The position numbers and the translations under genes were made by a program. DNA of 39,563 nt from NCBI GenBank assembly GCA_021799495.1, contig JAJZAI010000034.1, positions 1 to 39,563 of the forward strand, written 5' to 3'. Shown here piece by piece: positions 1 to 7,574 of this stretch (within the stretch, counting starts at the first letter, position 1; each line of letters opens with the position of its first letter). This DNA comes from Deltaproteobacteria bacterium (GTDB lineage Bacteria > Desulfobacterota > Binatia > Binatales > Binataceae). A model generated the notes under the pieces. The model did not search any database, was not told where the DNA came from, and saw only the letters and a list, made by a program, of their open reading frames with translations.

Positions 1-806
1 GCGCGGAAATGCTCGGGTTCGTCGTATTCGTAGTGATGGATGGCGGTGTCGGCGTAATTGCCCATCCAGCGCTCCGCGCCCTGCGCGGCTTCCTTTTCGG
101 TCTCCGCGCAATAGACGAAGCATACGACGATCGGCTTCTTGAAGGGCTGGCCGAACTTGGCGCACGACTCGCCGAAGTGGTCGTAGTCCTTGCGATGCTC
201 CGCCCATGGCTTCTGCGGAATCACCAGCATCCCCATTCCCTGCTTCGCCATGATGTCGCCGGTTTCGGGCGAGACGATCGCGCCGTAGAAATTATCGGTC
301 AGGTTGCGATGCGGCTGCGGCCGGATGCTCATCTCGGGAATCTGGTTGAACTTGCCCTTGTAGGAGAAGCGCTTCTGGGTGAGCGCGAGGCGCACGATTT
401 CGGCGGCCTCGGTGAAGCGCTCGCGCGATTCGCTCATCGAGACGCGGAAGCCGTCGTACTCGATCCGGCCGGAGCCGCGGCCGAAGCCGAGCGTCAGTTC
501 GCGGTCGCCCATGTACAGATCGAGCATCGAGATCTGCTCGGCGACGCGGACCGGATCGTGCCACGGCAGCACCACGACCATCGAGCCCATCCCGATTTTC
601 TTCGTGCGTCCCGCCATGTAGGTCAGGAACTGCAGGACGTCGGGGATCATCGTGTAGGGCGAGAAGTGATGTTCGACGCCCCAGATCGAATCGAACCCGA
701 GCGGCTCGACCATCTCGGCCAGCGCCAAATCCTCGCGGTAAAGTTCCCAATCGGGCTTTTCTTCGCGGAAGAAATTCTGGAAAAAGAATGTCGCTCCAAC
801 CTTCAT
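1..806 (-). CDS. LLM class flavin-dependent oxidoreductase (3' end cut by window)
   Basis: Bacterial luciferase-like monooxygenase family: a TIM-barrel flavoprotein using FMN or F420 for oxidation or hydride transfer; the substrate cannot be read from the sequence. The frame begins MKVGATFFFQNFF at 806 and stays open for 268 codons to the window edge, so the C-terminus is missing. Family features visible are an early W-G-V-E-H-H stretch near residue 43, a conserved strand reading IGMGSMVVVLPWHDPVRVAEQ, and a glycine-rich LTLGFGRGSGR segment. The start is fixed by a strong AAGGAGG seven bases upstream. It diverges from the alpha/beta hydrolase gene at 1010. Two more family members lie at 32038 and 35876. 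The family call is secure; the physiological role is unknown. Confidence 0.88.
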   Translation of the reverse strand, partial: MKVGATFFFQNFFREEKPDWELYREDLALAEMVEPLGFDSIWGVEHHFSPYTMIPDVLQFLTYMAGRTKKIGMGSMVVVLPWHDPVRVAEQISMLDLYMGDRELTLGFGRGSGRIEYDGFRVSMSESRERFTEAAEIVRLALTQKRFSYKGKFNQIPEMSIRPQPHRNLTDNFYGAIVSPETGDIMAKQGMGMLVIPQKPWAEHRKDYDHFGESCAKFGQPFKKPIVVCFVYCAETEKEAAQGAERWMGNYADTAIHHYEYDEPEHFR

Positions 807-898
807 CGGACTGCCTCCTTCGGCGTGATAGCGCTGGCCGCGGGCGCGCGCCGTGCGCTTCGAGCCGCAAGAGTAGCGGCGCCGAGCCTGCATCGCTG

Positions 899-927
899 CT
901 AATACAAAGAATCAGTCTTTATTACAA
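899..927 (-). promoter_or_regulatory. putative sigma70-type promoter for the LLM gene
   Basis: Read on the minus strand, TTGTAA (922-927) and TATTAG (899-904) are separated by 17 bases. Each box matches 4 of 6 consensus bases. Transcription would begin near 892, leaving a leader of about 85 bases before the ATG at 806. The spacer holds a short inverted repeat (AAAGA/TCTTT) that could be an operator. The AT-rich patch stands out locally, but the call rests on pattern alone. Confidence 0.4.
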
Positions 928-1009
928 GTTCACGCGATGCGGTCGCGGATGCGGCTCCAGCCTTGACCGTCGCCGCGGCTATCTGCGAGCTTCCGTGCGC
1001 GGAATACGG

Positions 1010-1876
1010 ATGAACGCCAGCAAGATGCCGATACGACGCCTTATTTTCGCTTTAACGATTTCACTCGCCTGCGGCGTATCGGCGCCGGCCAGCGCGGAAT
1101 ATCCGTGGATGCGCCTGCCGCCGACGCCGACGTTGCCCAAGGCGGAGCGCAGCGGCCTTGCGCCGATCGGCGGAATTCGTATCTGGTACGCCGTCTTCGG
1201 CCACGGCGAGCCGGTGATTTTGCTGCACGGCGGCCTGGCCAACGCGAACTATTGGGGTTTGCAGGTGCGAGCGCTCGATCCGCGATACGAAGTAATCGTG
1301 ATGGACAGCCGCGGGCACGGCCGCAGCTCGCGCGATGCGGCGCCGTTCGGCTACGACCTGATGGCGTCGGACGTGATCGGGCTGATGGATTATCTGCATC
1401 TGCGCCGGGTGGCGATCGTCGGATGGAGCGACGGAGCGATCGTTGGCCTCGATCTCGCGATTCATCATCCTGAGCGCCTGACGCGGCTGTTCGCGTTCGC
1501 GGCGAATTCCGATCCGTCGGGCGTGAAAGACGTCAACCAAAGCCCCGTGTTTACCGCGTTTATCGCGCGGGCGTCGCGCGAGTACCGCGAGCTTTCGCCC
1601 ACGCCCACGCAATATGAGGCGTTTCTGGCGCAAATCGAAAAGATGTGGGCGAGCCAGCCGCATTTCAGCGCGGCGCAGTTGCGCGGAATCGCGACGCCAA
1701 CCTGGATCGTCGATGCCGATCATGACGAGGCGATAAAACGCGAAAACACGGACTACATGGCGGCGGCGATTCCGGGCGCCGGCGAGCTGATCCTGCCCGA
1801 AGTCAGCCATTTCGCCTTTATCCAGGATCCCGCGATGTTCAACGCCGCGCTGCTGCATTTTCTGGCGGGACGATAG
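1010..1876 (+). CDS. alpha/beta hydrolase with signal peptide
   Basis: Predicted exported hydrolase of the alpha/beta fold, 288 aa from the ATG at 1010 (ATG at 1025 is an alternative). The N-terminus is a signal peptide: basic residues, a hydrophobic stretch, then an A-S-A-type cleavage site near residue 29. An oxyanion-hole LLHGG motif lies at 71-75. The nucleophile is Ser140 in G-W-S-D-G. An acidic residue in D-A-D-H-D (236-239) and His267 in E-V-S-H-F complete the triad. The longer frame back to 788 overlaps the divergent LLM promoter region and lacks this signal peptide, so it was rejected. No clear promoter was found. The substrate is unknown; an esterase, lactonase or C-C hydrolase would all fit. 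Confidence 0.85.
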   Translation: MNASKMPIRRLIFALTISLACGVSAPASAEYPWMRLPPTPTLPKAERSGLAPIGGIRIWYAVFGHGEPVILLHGGLANANYWGLQVRALDPRYEVIVMDSRGHGRSSRDAAPFGYDLMASDVIGLMDYLHLRRVAIVGWSDGAIVGLDLAIHHPERLTRLFAFAANSDPSGVKDVNQSPVFTAFIARASREYRELSPTPTQYEAFLAQIEKMWASQPHFSAAQLRGIATPTWIVDADHDEAIKRENTDYMAAAIPGAGELILPEVSHFAFIQDPAMFNAALLHFLAGR

Positions 1877-1966
1877 CTGCGCGCCGCCGCGGCGGGGTTG
1901 GAGCGGCGGCGCCGCGCGGGCTAAACTTATCGCTCCCTTGATGCTCTGGAGTTGCCGATTAGCGCG

Positions 1967-4402
1967 ATGGACGAACGTTACGAGCCGAGCAAAATCGAAC
2001 CTTTCTGGCGCGAGGAGTGGGAGCGGACCAACCTCTATCTGACGCGCGAGACGCCTGGGCGGCCGAAGTTTTACGGCCTTGAAATGTTTCCCTATCCGTC
2101 GGGCGACGGTTTGTCGGTCGGCCATCTGCACAACTACGTGCCCTGCGACGTTATCGGCCGTTACAAGCGGATGGCCGGCTTCAACGTGCTGCATGCGATG
2201 GGCTGGGACGCTTTCGGCCTGCCGGCGGAGAATGACGCCCTGCTCAAGGGACTGCATCCAAAGGAGACGGTTCCGCGCTACGCGGCAAACTTCAAGCGTC
2301 AGTTGAAGTTGGCGGGATGCGCCTACGACTGGACGCGCGAAATCAATTCGTCGTCGCCGGACTATTACCGCTGGACGCAGTGGTTCTTTTTGCTGCTGTA
2401 CAAGCGCGGCTTGGCCTATCGTGCGCTGGGTTCGCAATGGTGGTGCGAGAAGTGCCGGACGATCCTGGCCAATGAGCAGGTGGTCAACGGATGCTGCTGG
2501 CGGCATACCGAGACGCCGGTCAGCAAGAAAGACCTCGAGCAGTGGTACTTCAAGATCACCGACTACGCCGACCGGCTATTGGCCGACCTTGACGGCATCG
2601 ACTGGCCGGAGCCGATCAAGCTGATGCAGCGCAACTGGATCGGCCGGTCGGAGGGGGCGGAGCTGGCGTTTCCCGTCACCGGCGATCCGGGCAAAGAAGT
2701 GCGTTTTTTCACCACCCGGCCCGACACGGTCTTCGGCGTGTCGTTCATGGTGCTCGCCCCCGAGCATCCGCTGGTTGCCGAAATCGTTACGCCGGAGTCG
2801 CGCGCCGCGGTTGAAGAATATGTCGCGCAGGCGCGGCGGCAGAGCGAGATCGAGCGGCTTTCTACGGTCAAGGAGAAGACCGGCGTCTTTACCGGCGCTT
2901 ACGCACGCAATCTTTTCACCGGCAAGGACGTGCCGATCTGGATCGCCGATTACGTGCTGATGGGCTACGGCACTGGCGCGATCATGGCGGCGCCTGGCGA
3001 AGACGAGCGCGACTTCGCCTTCGCAAAAAAATACGGACTGGAAATTCCGGTCGTGACCGCCCCGGCCGACGGTTCGACGCCGCCGCCCGATCAGGCGTTC
3101 ACCGAGCGCGGAATCGCGATCAACTCCGGCTTCCTTAACGGAATGAAGACCAACGACGCGATTCGCGCCGTCTGCAAATATGCCGAGGAGCATCGCTTCG
3201 GACGCGCCACCGTCAGCTACCGGATGCGCGACTGGCTGATTTCGCGCCAGCGCTACTGGGGCTGTCCGATTCCGATCGTTTACTGCGCGAAAGACGGAAT
3301 CGTGCCCGTGCCGGACGATCAGTTGCCGGTCGTGCTGCCCGACATGCAGGACTATCAGCCCTCAGGGACGGGGCGATCGCCGCTTGCCAACGTTCCCGCG
3401 TTCGTCAACACGACTTGTCCGAAATGCGGTGGGCCGGCCGAGCGCGAAACCGATACGCTCGACGGCTTCGCCTGCTCGTCGTGGTACTACCTGCGCTTCG
3501 CCGCGCCGCATTACGACAAAGCGCCGTTCGAGCCGCAGGCGGGCAGATACTGGCTGCCGGTCGATCTTTACGTCGGCGGGGCCGAGCACGCCGTGATGCA
3601 TCTGCTGTATGCGCGGATGTGGACCAAGGTGATGTTCGACGCCGGGCTGGTGGAGTTCAAAGAGCCGTTTCCGGTTCTGCGCAACCAGGGCATGATCTGG
3701 GCCGCCGACGGCCAGAAGATGTCCAAGAGCAAGGGCAACGTGGTCACGCCGGACGCGATGGTCGAAAAGTATGGTGCCGACGCGCTGCGGCTCTGGGAAC
3801 TCTTCATGGGGCCGTTTGAGGAGGCGACCAACTGGAACGAGACGGGCGTCGCCGGAACCGCGCGGTATTTGCAGCGGGTGTGGGCGATGATGCGCCGGTA
3901 CGTTGCCGCCGGATGTCCCGAAGGCGCGCCGTCGGCCGAGACCGCCAAGCGCTCGCACAAGACGATCAAAATTGTGACCGATCACGTCGAGCGGATGCGC
4001 TTCAATACGGCGTTGGCCGCTCTGATGGATCAGCTCAACTATCTGGCGAAGCTGGAACCCGAGCAGTTGGGACGCCATACGATCGAATCCTACGTCCTGA
4101 TGCTCGCGCCGATGGCTCCATTCGTCGGCGAGGAATTCTGGCGCGAACTGGGCCATCAAGGGTCGATCCATCTGGAGCCGTGGCCGAAATTCGATCCGGC
4201 GCTGACCGTCGATGAAACCGTGACGGTCGTCGTGCAGGTCAACGGCAAGGTGCGGGATCGGTTGGAGATTGAAGCTGATGCGGCTGAAGAAGACGTGCGC
4301 GCCCGCGCGCTGGCGAGCGAGGCGGTCCAGCGCAATCTCGACGGCAAGACCCCCAAAAAGGTTATCTACGTTCCGAAAAAGCTGGTCAGCATCGTCGCGT
4401 GA
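1967..4402 (+). CDS. leuS: leucyl-tRNA synthetase
   Basis: Class Ia aminoacyl-tRNA synthetase charging tRNA-Leu in the cytoplasm, 811 aa from the ATG at 1967; a TTG at 1952 abuts the GGAG (1948-1951) too closely to be the start. The Rossmann core begins FYGLEMFPYPSGDG, followed by the HIGH-equivalent motif, which here reads SVGH (50-53). The CP1 editing domain shows the TTRPDTVFGV segment and a G-Y-G-T-G-A-I-M-A-A-P loop followed by E-D-E-R-D. A C-P-K-C pair and the D-T-L-D-G-F-A-C-S-S-W-Y-Y stretch match the family. KMSKS is at 584-588, and the C-terminal anticodon-binding and VNGKVR segments are present. It is intact. The oddity is Ser in place of the first His of HIGH. Confidence 0.97.
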   Translation: MDERYEPSKIEPFWREEWERTNLYLTRETPGRPKFYGLEMFPYPSGDGLSVGHLHNYVPCDVIGRYKRMAGFNVLHAMGWDAFGLPAENDALLKGLHPKETVPRYAANFKRQLKLAGCAYDWTREINSSSPDYYRWTQWFFLLLYKRGLAYRALGSQWWCEKCRTILANEQVVNGCCWRHTETPVSKKDLEQWYFKITDYADRLLADLDGIDWPEPIKLMQRNWIGRSEGAELAFPVTGDPGKEVRFFTTRPDTVFGVSFMVLAPEHPLVAEIVTPESRAAVEEYVAQARRQSEIERLSTVKEKTGVFTGAYARNLFTGKDVPIWIADYVLMGYGTGAIMAAPGEDERDFAFAKKYGLEIPVVTAPADGSTPPPDQAFTERGIAINSGFLNGMKTNDAIRAVCKYAEEHRFGRATVSYRMRDWLISRQRYWGCPIPIVYCAKDGIVPVPDDQLPVVLPDMQDYQPSGTGRSPLANVPAFVNTTCPKCGGPAERETDTLDGFACSSWYYLRFAAPHYDKAPFEPQAGRYWLPVDLYVGGAEHAVMHLLYARMWTKVMFDAGLVEFKEPFPVLRNQGMIWAADGQKMSKSKGNVVTPDAMVEKYGADALRLWELFMGPFEEATNWNETGVAGTARYLQRVWAMMRRYVAAGCPEGAPSAETAKRSHKTIKIVTDHVERMRFNTALAALMDQLNYLAKLEPEQLGRHTIESYVLMLAPMAPFVGEEFWRELGHQGSIHLEPWPKFDPALTVDETVTVVVQVNGKVRDRLEIEADAAEEDVRARALASEAVQRNLDGKTPKKVIYVPKKLVSIVA

Positions 4403-4529
4403 CCTGAATTGGCGGCGCATCCCGGCGCGACATCGATTGCGATCTTGAGATCGCGGCCGTGCGCTTGATGCGGCGGGCGGGAGCGTGCGATGGTCGGACA
4501 AAAGTCCGGCAATCCAGGAGGCTTCCGTC

Positions 4530-5297
4530 ATGGCCGACGACGTGCTCAAGGTTGAACGTCATCCGAATTACGTTACGCTGATTCTTAATCGTCCCGAGAA
4601 GCGCAACGCCCTCAATCAGGTGCTGTTCGAGGCGCTCGATCGCGAACTCGACGCGATCGAAAAATCGTCCGAGGTGCGCGCCGTTGTGCTGCGCGGCGAG
4701 GGGCGTGCGTTTTGCTCGGGAATCGATTTGCGCGAGATCGGGCAAATTGGCGGCGCCGGCGGCGTGACGCCCGAAAAGGTCTTCAGCCGCATCGAAAAGC
4801 TGCCCGTGCCGACGATCGCGGCGGTGCAGGGCGATACGCTGACCGGCGGTCTGGTGCTGGCCCTGACCTGCGATCTTCGCATCGCGGGCGCGGGCGCGCG
4901 GCTCGGGATGACGCCGGCGCGGATCGGCTATCTGCCGACGTTCCAGATATTCCGCCGCTTCGTCGAGACCGTCGGACCGGCCAACACCGCCGAAATCATG
5001 TATCTGGCCGATCCGCTCGACGCCGCGCGCTCGCGCGAAATCGGCCTGGTTCACAAGGTCGTGGCCGACGCGGAGTTGCCCGCCGCCGCCGATGCGTGGG
5101 CCGCGAAGATCGCCGGCAACGCTCCTCTTTCCGTGCGCGCGATGAAGACGAGCATCCGGCGCGTGATGAGCAAAGCGTTCGACGTCGAGCACAAGGATAT
5201 CGACGAGTTGGGCAACAAGGTGCGCACCAGCAACGACGCCAAAGAGGGCGTGCGCGCGTTCCTCGAAAAGCGCAAGCCGGTCTGGCGCGGAGCATGA
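4530..5297 (+). CDS. enoyl-CoA hydratase/isomerase (crotonase) family protein, first of tandem pair
   Basis: Crotonase-fold protein, 255 aa, with an AGGAGG eight bases before the ATG. The family signature is clear: N-R-P-E-K-R-N-A-L-N near 20, an F-C-S-G-I-D-L CoA/oxyanion segment near 61-67, and T-C-D-L-R near 113. Both glutamates of classical enoyl-CoA hydratase appear lost: the Glu144 position is Val109 (T-G-G-L-V-L-A) and the Glu164 position is Pro129 (G-M-T-P-A-R). Hydration by the textbook mechanism is therefore unlikely; isomerase, thioesterase, C-C bond chemistry or a non-catalytic role is possible. It is followed by a close paralogue 86 bases downstream on the same strand. Confidence 0.9.
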   Translation: MADDVLKVERHPNYVTLILNRPEKRNALNQVLFEALDRELDAIEKSSEVRAVVLRGEGRAFCSGIDLREIGQIGGAGGVTPEKVFSRIEKLPVPTIAAVQGDTLTGGLVLALTCDLRIAGAGARLGMTPARIGYLPTFQIFRRFVETVGPANTAEIMYLADPLDAARSREIGLVHKVVADAELPAAADAWAAKIAGNAPLSVRAMKTSIRRVMSKAFDVEHKDIDELGNKVRTSNDAKEGVRAFLEKRKPVWRGA

Positions 5298-5383
5298 ACC
5301 GGCGCGCTTGAAGCGTCCGCCGGGCGCATGCGATGCTCGGGGCCGATTTCGCGAATATCGCGTCCGTCCAAGGAGCTACCGAG

Positions 5384-6154
5384 ATGTCCGATCAATTGTT
5401 CCACGTGGAGCGTCACGACAGCTATGTGACCTTCACCATGAATCGTCCCGAGAAACGCAATTCGCTCAACGAACCGTTGCTCAAGCATATCGATGAAGCG
5501 ATCGCGTCGGTCGAAAACGACAAGAGCGTGCGCGCGGTGATCCTGCGCGGCAACGGCCGCGCTTTCTGCGCCGGCATCGATTTGGCGGAAGCTGAGCGCC
5601 TCGAAGGCGGACATAATCCGGTCAGCCTGGAGCGGATATTCAAACGGCTGGAACATCTGCCGGTCCCTGTGATCGCGGCGGTTCAGGGCGCCGCGCTGGC
5701 GGGCGGATGCGAACTGGCGCTGCATTGCGATCTGCGCGTGGCGGCCGACGATTTGCGGATGGGCATGACGGTCGCGCGGGTCGGATTGGTCGTGCCCTAC
5801 AACTTCATCCGCAAGCTGATCGAAATTATCGGATCGGCCAACACCGCGCAGATTCTCTATACTGCCGAGCCGGTGGACGCGAATCGCGCGTTGCAGATGG
5901 GGATGGTGCACGAAGTCGTGCCGGCCGCGAATCTGGACGCGGCTGCCGTCAAGTGGGCGGAGAAGGTCGCGAGCAACGCTCCTCTGTCGCTGCGCACGAT
6001 GAAGACGAGCATGCGGCGCTCGCTCGACAACTCCAACGACGCGTGGCACGACGACATCCTCGAAATGGGCCGGATGGTGCGATCGAGCAAGGACGCGAAA
6101 GAGGGAATTCGCGCCTTCCTCGAAAAGCGGAAGCCGGTTTGGAAGGCCGAGTAA
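5384..6154 (+). CDS. enoyl-CoA hydratase/isomerase (crotonase) family protein, second of tandem pair
   Basis: Crotonase-fold protein, 256 aa, with AAGGAG eight bases before the ATG at 5384. It is strikingly similar to the preceding gene along its whole length, including the N-R-P-E-K-R-N, A-F-C-A-G-I-D-L, R-M-G-M-T and A-F-L-E-K-R-K-P-V-W segments, so the pair arose by tandem duplication. Unlike its neighbour it keeps the first catalytic glutamate (Glu110 in G-G-C-E-L-A-L-H-C-D), while the second is Val130. Transcription probably ends at the GC-rich hairpin 27 bases downstream. The reaction is uncertain; one retained Glu is compatible with isomerase or hydrolase chemistry. Confidence 0.9.
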   Translation: MSDQLFHVERHDSYVTFTMNRPEKRNSLNEPLLKHIDEAIASVENDKSVRAVILRGNGRAFCAGIDLAEAERLEGGHNPVSLERIFKRLEHLPVPVIAAVQGAALAGGCELALHCDLRVAADDLRMGMTVARVGLVVPYNFIRKLIEIIGSANTAQILYTAEPVDANRALQMGMVHEVVPAANLDAAAVKWAEKVASNAPLSLRTMKTSMRRSLDNSNDAWHDDILEMGRMVRSSKDAKEGIRAFLEKRKPVWKAE

Positions 6155-6180
6155 GGGTTTCCGGATAAGCGAACGATCAA

Positions 6181-6213
6181 ACGGCCCGGCGGAGAAATCC
6201 GCCGGGCCGTTTT
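6181..6213 (+). terminator. intrinsic terminator after the crotonase pair
   Basis: A perfect 13-bp GC-rich stem (6181-6193 with 6198-6210) closed by a GAAA tetraloop is followed by TTTTC. It sits between the end of the second crotonase gene and the convergent GalT-like gene, where a terminator is expected. The T-run is short, but the stem is very stable. Confidence 0.8.
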
Positions 6214-6241
6214 CATTCAGCGTCCTCGCGCGATAAGCGGC

Positions 6242-7273
6242 CTATCTGCGGGCGAGCGCTTTACGCAGCGCGGCGACATTTTGCGGCAGCACGCTCGGCA
6301 GATTCAGCGTTCCCGCGACATTGGAGTACGGATAGAGCCGGCCGTTCACGTGCGCATGCAAGGGCAGCGCCGGATCCTGATGGATTTCATAATCGAGCGG
6401 CAGTGGTCCAAGGATGCGCAGGATTCGGAACAGCGCGCGGGCGAACCGCCGCAGGTCGTCGTCGGGCAAATCGACCAGCAGCCCCCGGTATTCCGGAATG
6501 ACGATATCGTAGCTGCGCGGAAAAGCGCCGATCGGACTCGAATAGCTCAGGACCGGGCCGTCGCGCTCGATCAGCAATCCCAGACGCTCGACCAGTTCGA
6601 GCAGTTCCGGCCACCATCCGGGATGCTCGCGCTGCGCCCGGACCTCGGCTTCGACGGCGGGGAGCGGCGACGGCGAACCGATCAATTGCTGATGCGGATG
6701 GGGCTGCGACGCTCCGGATTCGCGCCCCTGGTTCTTGCGCACGACCACCGAATGAACGGTGGGATTCGCGAAAATCTGGCGCATCAGGCGGACGTCAGCC
6801 TTGATCAATTCGAAAAAATGCTTTTCCCCGAGCGTCGCCGTGAAGGTGAGATCGTTGACCGAGCGCGGACGGTCGACGAAATGGCGTGGGTCTTCGACCA
6901 CCACCCATGATTCGTTGCGGCCGCCGGTGAGCGCTTCCGGGATGCGCGGAAAGAGGTTGTTGAACGCGCGGATTATCCACGTGGCGCCTTCGGTCGCGCC
7001 CGCGCCGCTCCATTCCGGAAACTCCGCAGGGGGAAGGCGCAGCGCTTCGGGTGGCGCCTGATGCTCGTTGCCGGGGCAAAACGGGCAGGCGCGGACGGCG
7101 TTCTGCAAGGTTTCAGGGTCTGGCGGCGGCGGGTCGGGCTTGAGTTCGTCGCGTCCGCCGAGCGTGAAAGCGAAGCTCTTGCCGCGAACGTCAACGACGT
7201 ATGAAATCACCCCGGTAACCGGACTTTTGATCCAGACCAAGGCGCCATCGAGCAATTCATATTCCAAAGTCAT
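6242..7273 (-). CDS. galactose-1-phosphate uridylyltransferase-like HIT superfamily protein
   Basis: Nucleotidyltransferase of the GalT branch of the HIT superfamily, 343 aa. GalT moves UMP between UDP-glucose and galactose-1-phosphate through a uridylyl-histidine. Visible are the zinc-type C-P-F-C (63-66), the active-site H-P-H (192-194) followed by Q-Q, and a second-half L-H-A-H-V-N-G-R-L-Y-P segment near residue 315. The start lacks a clear Shine-Dalgarno. No galactokinase or epimerase gene lies nearby, so the sugar phosphate used is unknown. An ADP-sugar phosphorylase or other nucleotidyl transfer remains possible. Confidence 0.83.
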   Translation of the reverse strand: MTLEYELLDGALVWIKSPVTGVISYVVDVRGKSFAFTLGGRDELKPDPPPPDPETLQNAVRACPFCPGNEHQAPPEALRLPPAEFPEWSGAGATEGATWIIRAFNNLFPRIPEALTGGRNESWVVVEDPRHFVDRPRSVNDLTFTATLGEKHFFELIKADVRLMRQIFANPTVHSVVVRKNQGRESGASQPHPHQQLIGSPSPLPAVEAEVRAQREHPGWWPELLELVERLGLLIERDGPVLSYSSPIGAFPRSYDIVIPEYRGLLVDLPDDDLRRFARALFRILRILGPLPLDYEIHQDPALPLHAHVNGRLYPYSNVAGTLNLPSVLPQNVAALRKALARR

Positions 7274-7387
7274 GGCGGTTGATGATCTTTAAGCATGGGC
7301 GCAAGCGGGCTTTCAACGCGCCTGTGCATGGAATCATGAAATCTGTTCGTTATGGTGTCATGGCGGCGATTAAACGGGAGAGGCGTC

Positions 7388-7416
7388 TTGACTGGATTGA
7401 TCCGCTCCGTTAGCCT
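7388..7416 (+). promoter_or_regulatory. promoter of the serine-biosynthesis operon or small RNA
   Basis: TTGACT (7388-7393) and TAGCCT (7411-7416) are separated by exactly 17 bases. The -35 box matches 5 of 6 consensus bases; the -10 box is weaker. Transcription would start near 7423, giving a leader of about 150 bases before the aminotransferase start codon. That leader contains a complete intrinsic terminator. Confidence 0.55.
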
Positions 7417-7422
7417 TACTCT

Positions 7423-7499
7423 AGGGACGCGGTTTAAACGCGCGTAAATTAGCATACGGGGTCTGGCGTTCCGCGAAAGCGGACACCAGGCTTTTTTTT
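7423..7499 (+). ncRNA. candidate attenuator leader or small RNA ending in an intrinsic terminator
   Basis: From the predicted start near 7423 to the end of the T-run at 7499 is a self-contained unit of about 77 bases with promoter, short body and terminator. The 5' part can fold as a CGCG hairpin around GTTTAAA (about 7428-7442). CGCGG (7428-7432) is also complementary to CCGCG (7471-7475) inside the terminator stem, giving a possible but short antiterminator. There is no ATG leader peptide in this stretch. It may be an attenuated 5' leader of the serine operon or a free small RNA. No known riboswitch class was recognised. Confidence 0.4.
7461..7499 (+). terminator. intrinsic terminator upstream of the aminotransferase gene
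   Basis: The outer stem GTCTGG/CCAGGC (7461-7466 with 7486-7491) and inner stem TCCGC/GCGGA (7470-7474 with 7479-7483) are capped by GAAA and followed by eight uninterrupted Ts (7492-7499). It is the best terminator in the window. It lies between divergent genes and upstream of an operon, so it cannot be an ordinary end-of-gene terminator. Confidence 0.85.
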
Positions 7500-7574
7500 G
7501 GCCCTCTCTGTCGCAAAAATGGATAATTGGAGTATCCGCGCCGTAACCAGGAGCAGGATCGCGTTCGCATAGCC

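Noticed and set aside
1881-1912. 9-bp GC-only stem between the hydrolase and leuS
   Set aside because: It has a 14-base loop and no T-run; such stems are frequent by chance in DNA this GC-rich.
1061-2506. 481-codon open frame on the minus strand over the hydrolase and leuS
   Set aside because: It is antisense to leuS and the hydrolase, is Arg/His/Gln-rich without motifs, and comes from GC-rich codon bias.
3362-4549. 395-codon minus-strand frame over the 3' half of leuS
   Set aside because: It is the antisense shadow of a secure core gene, with no family features.
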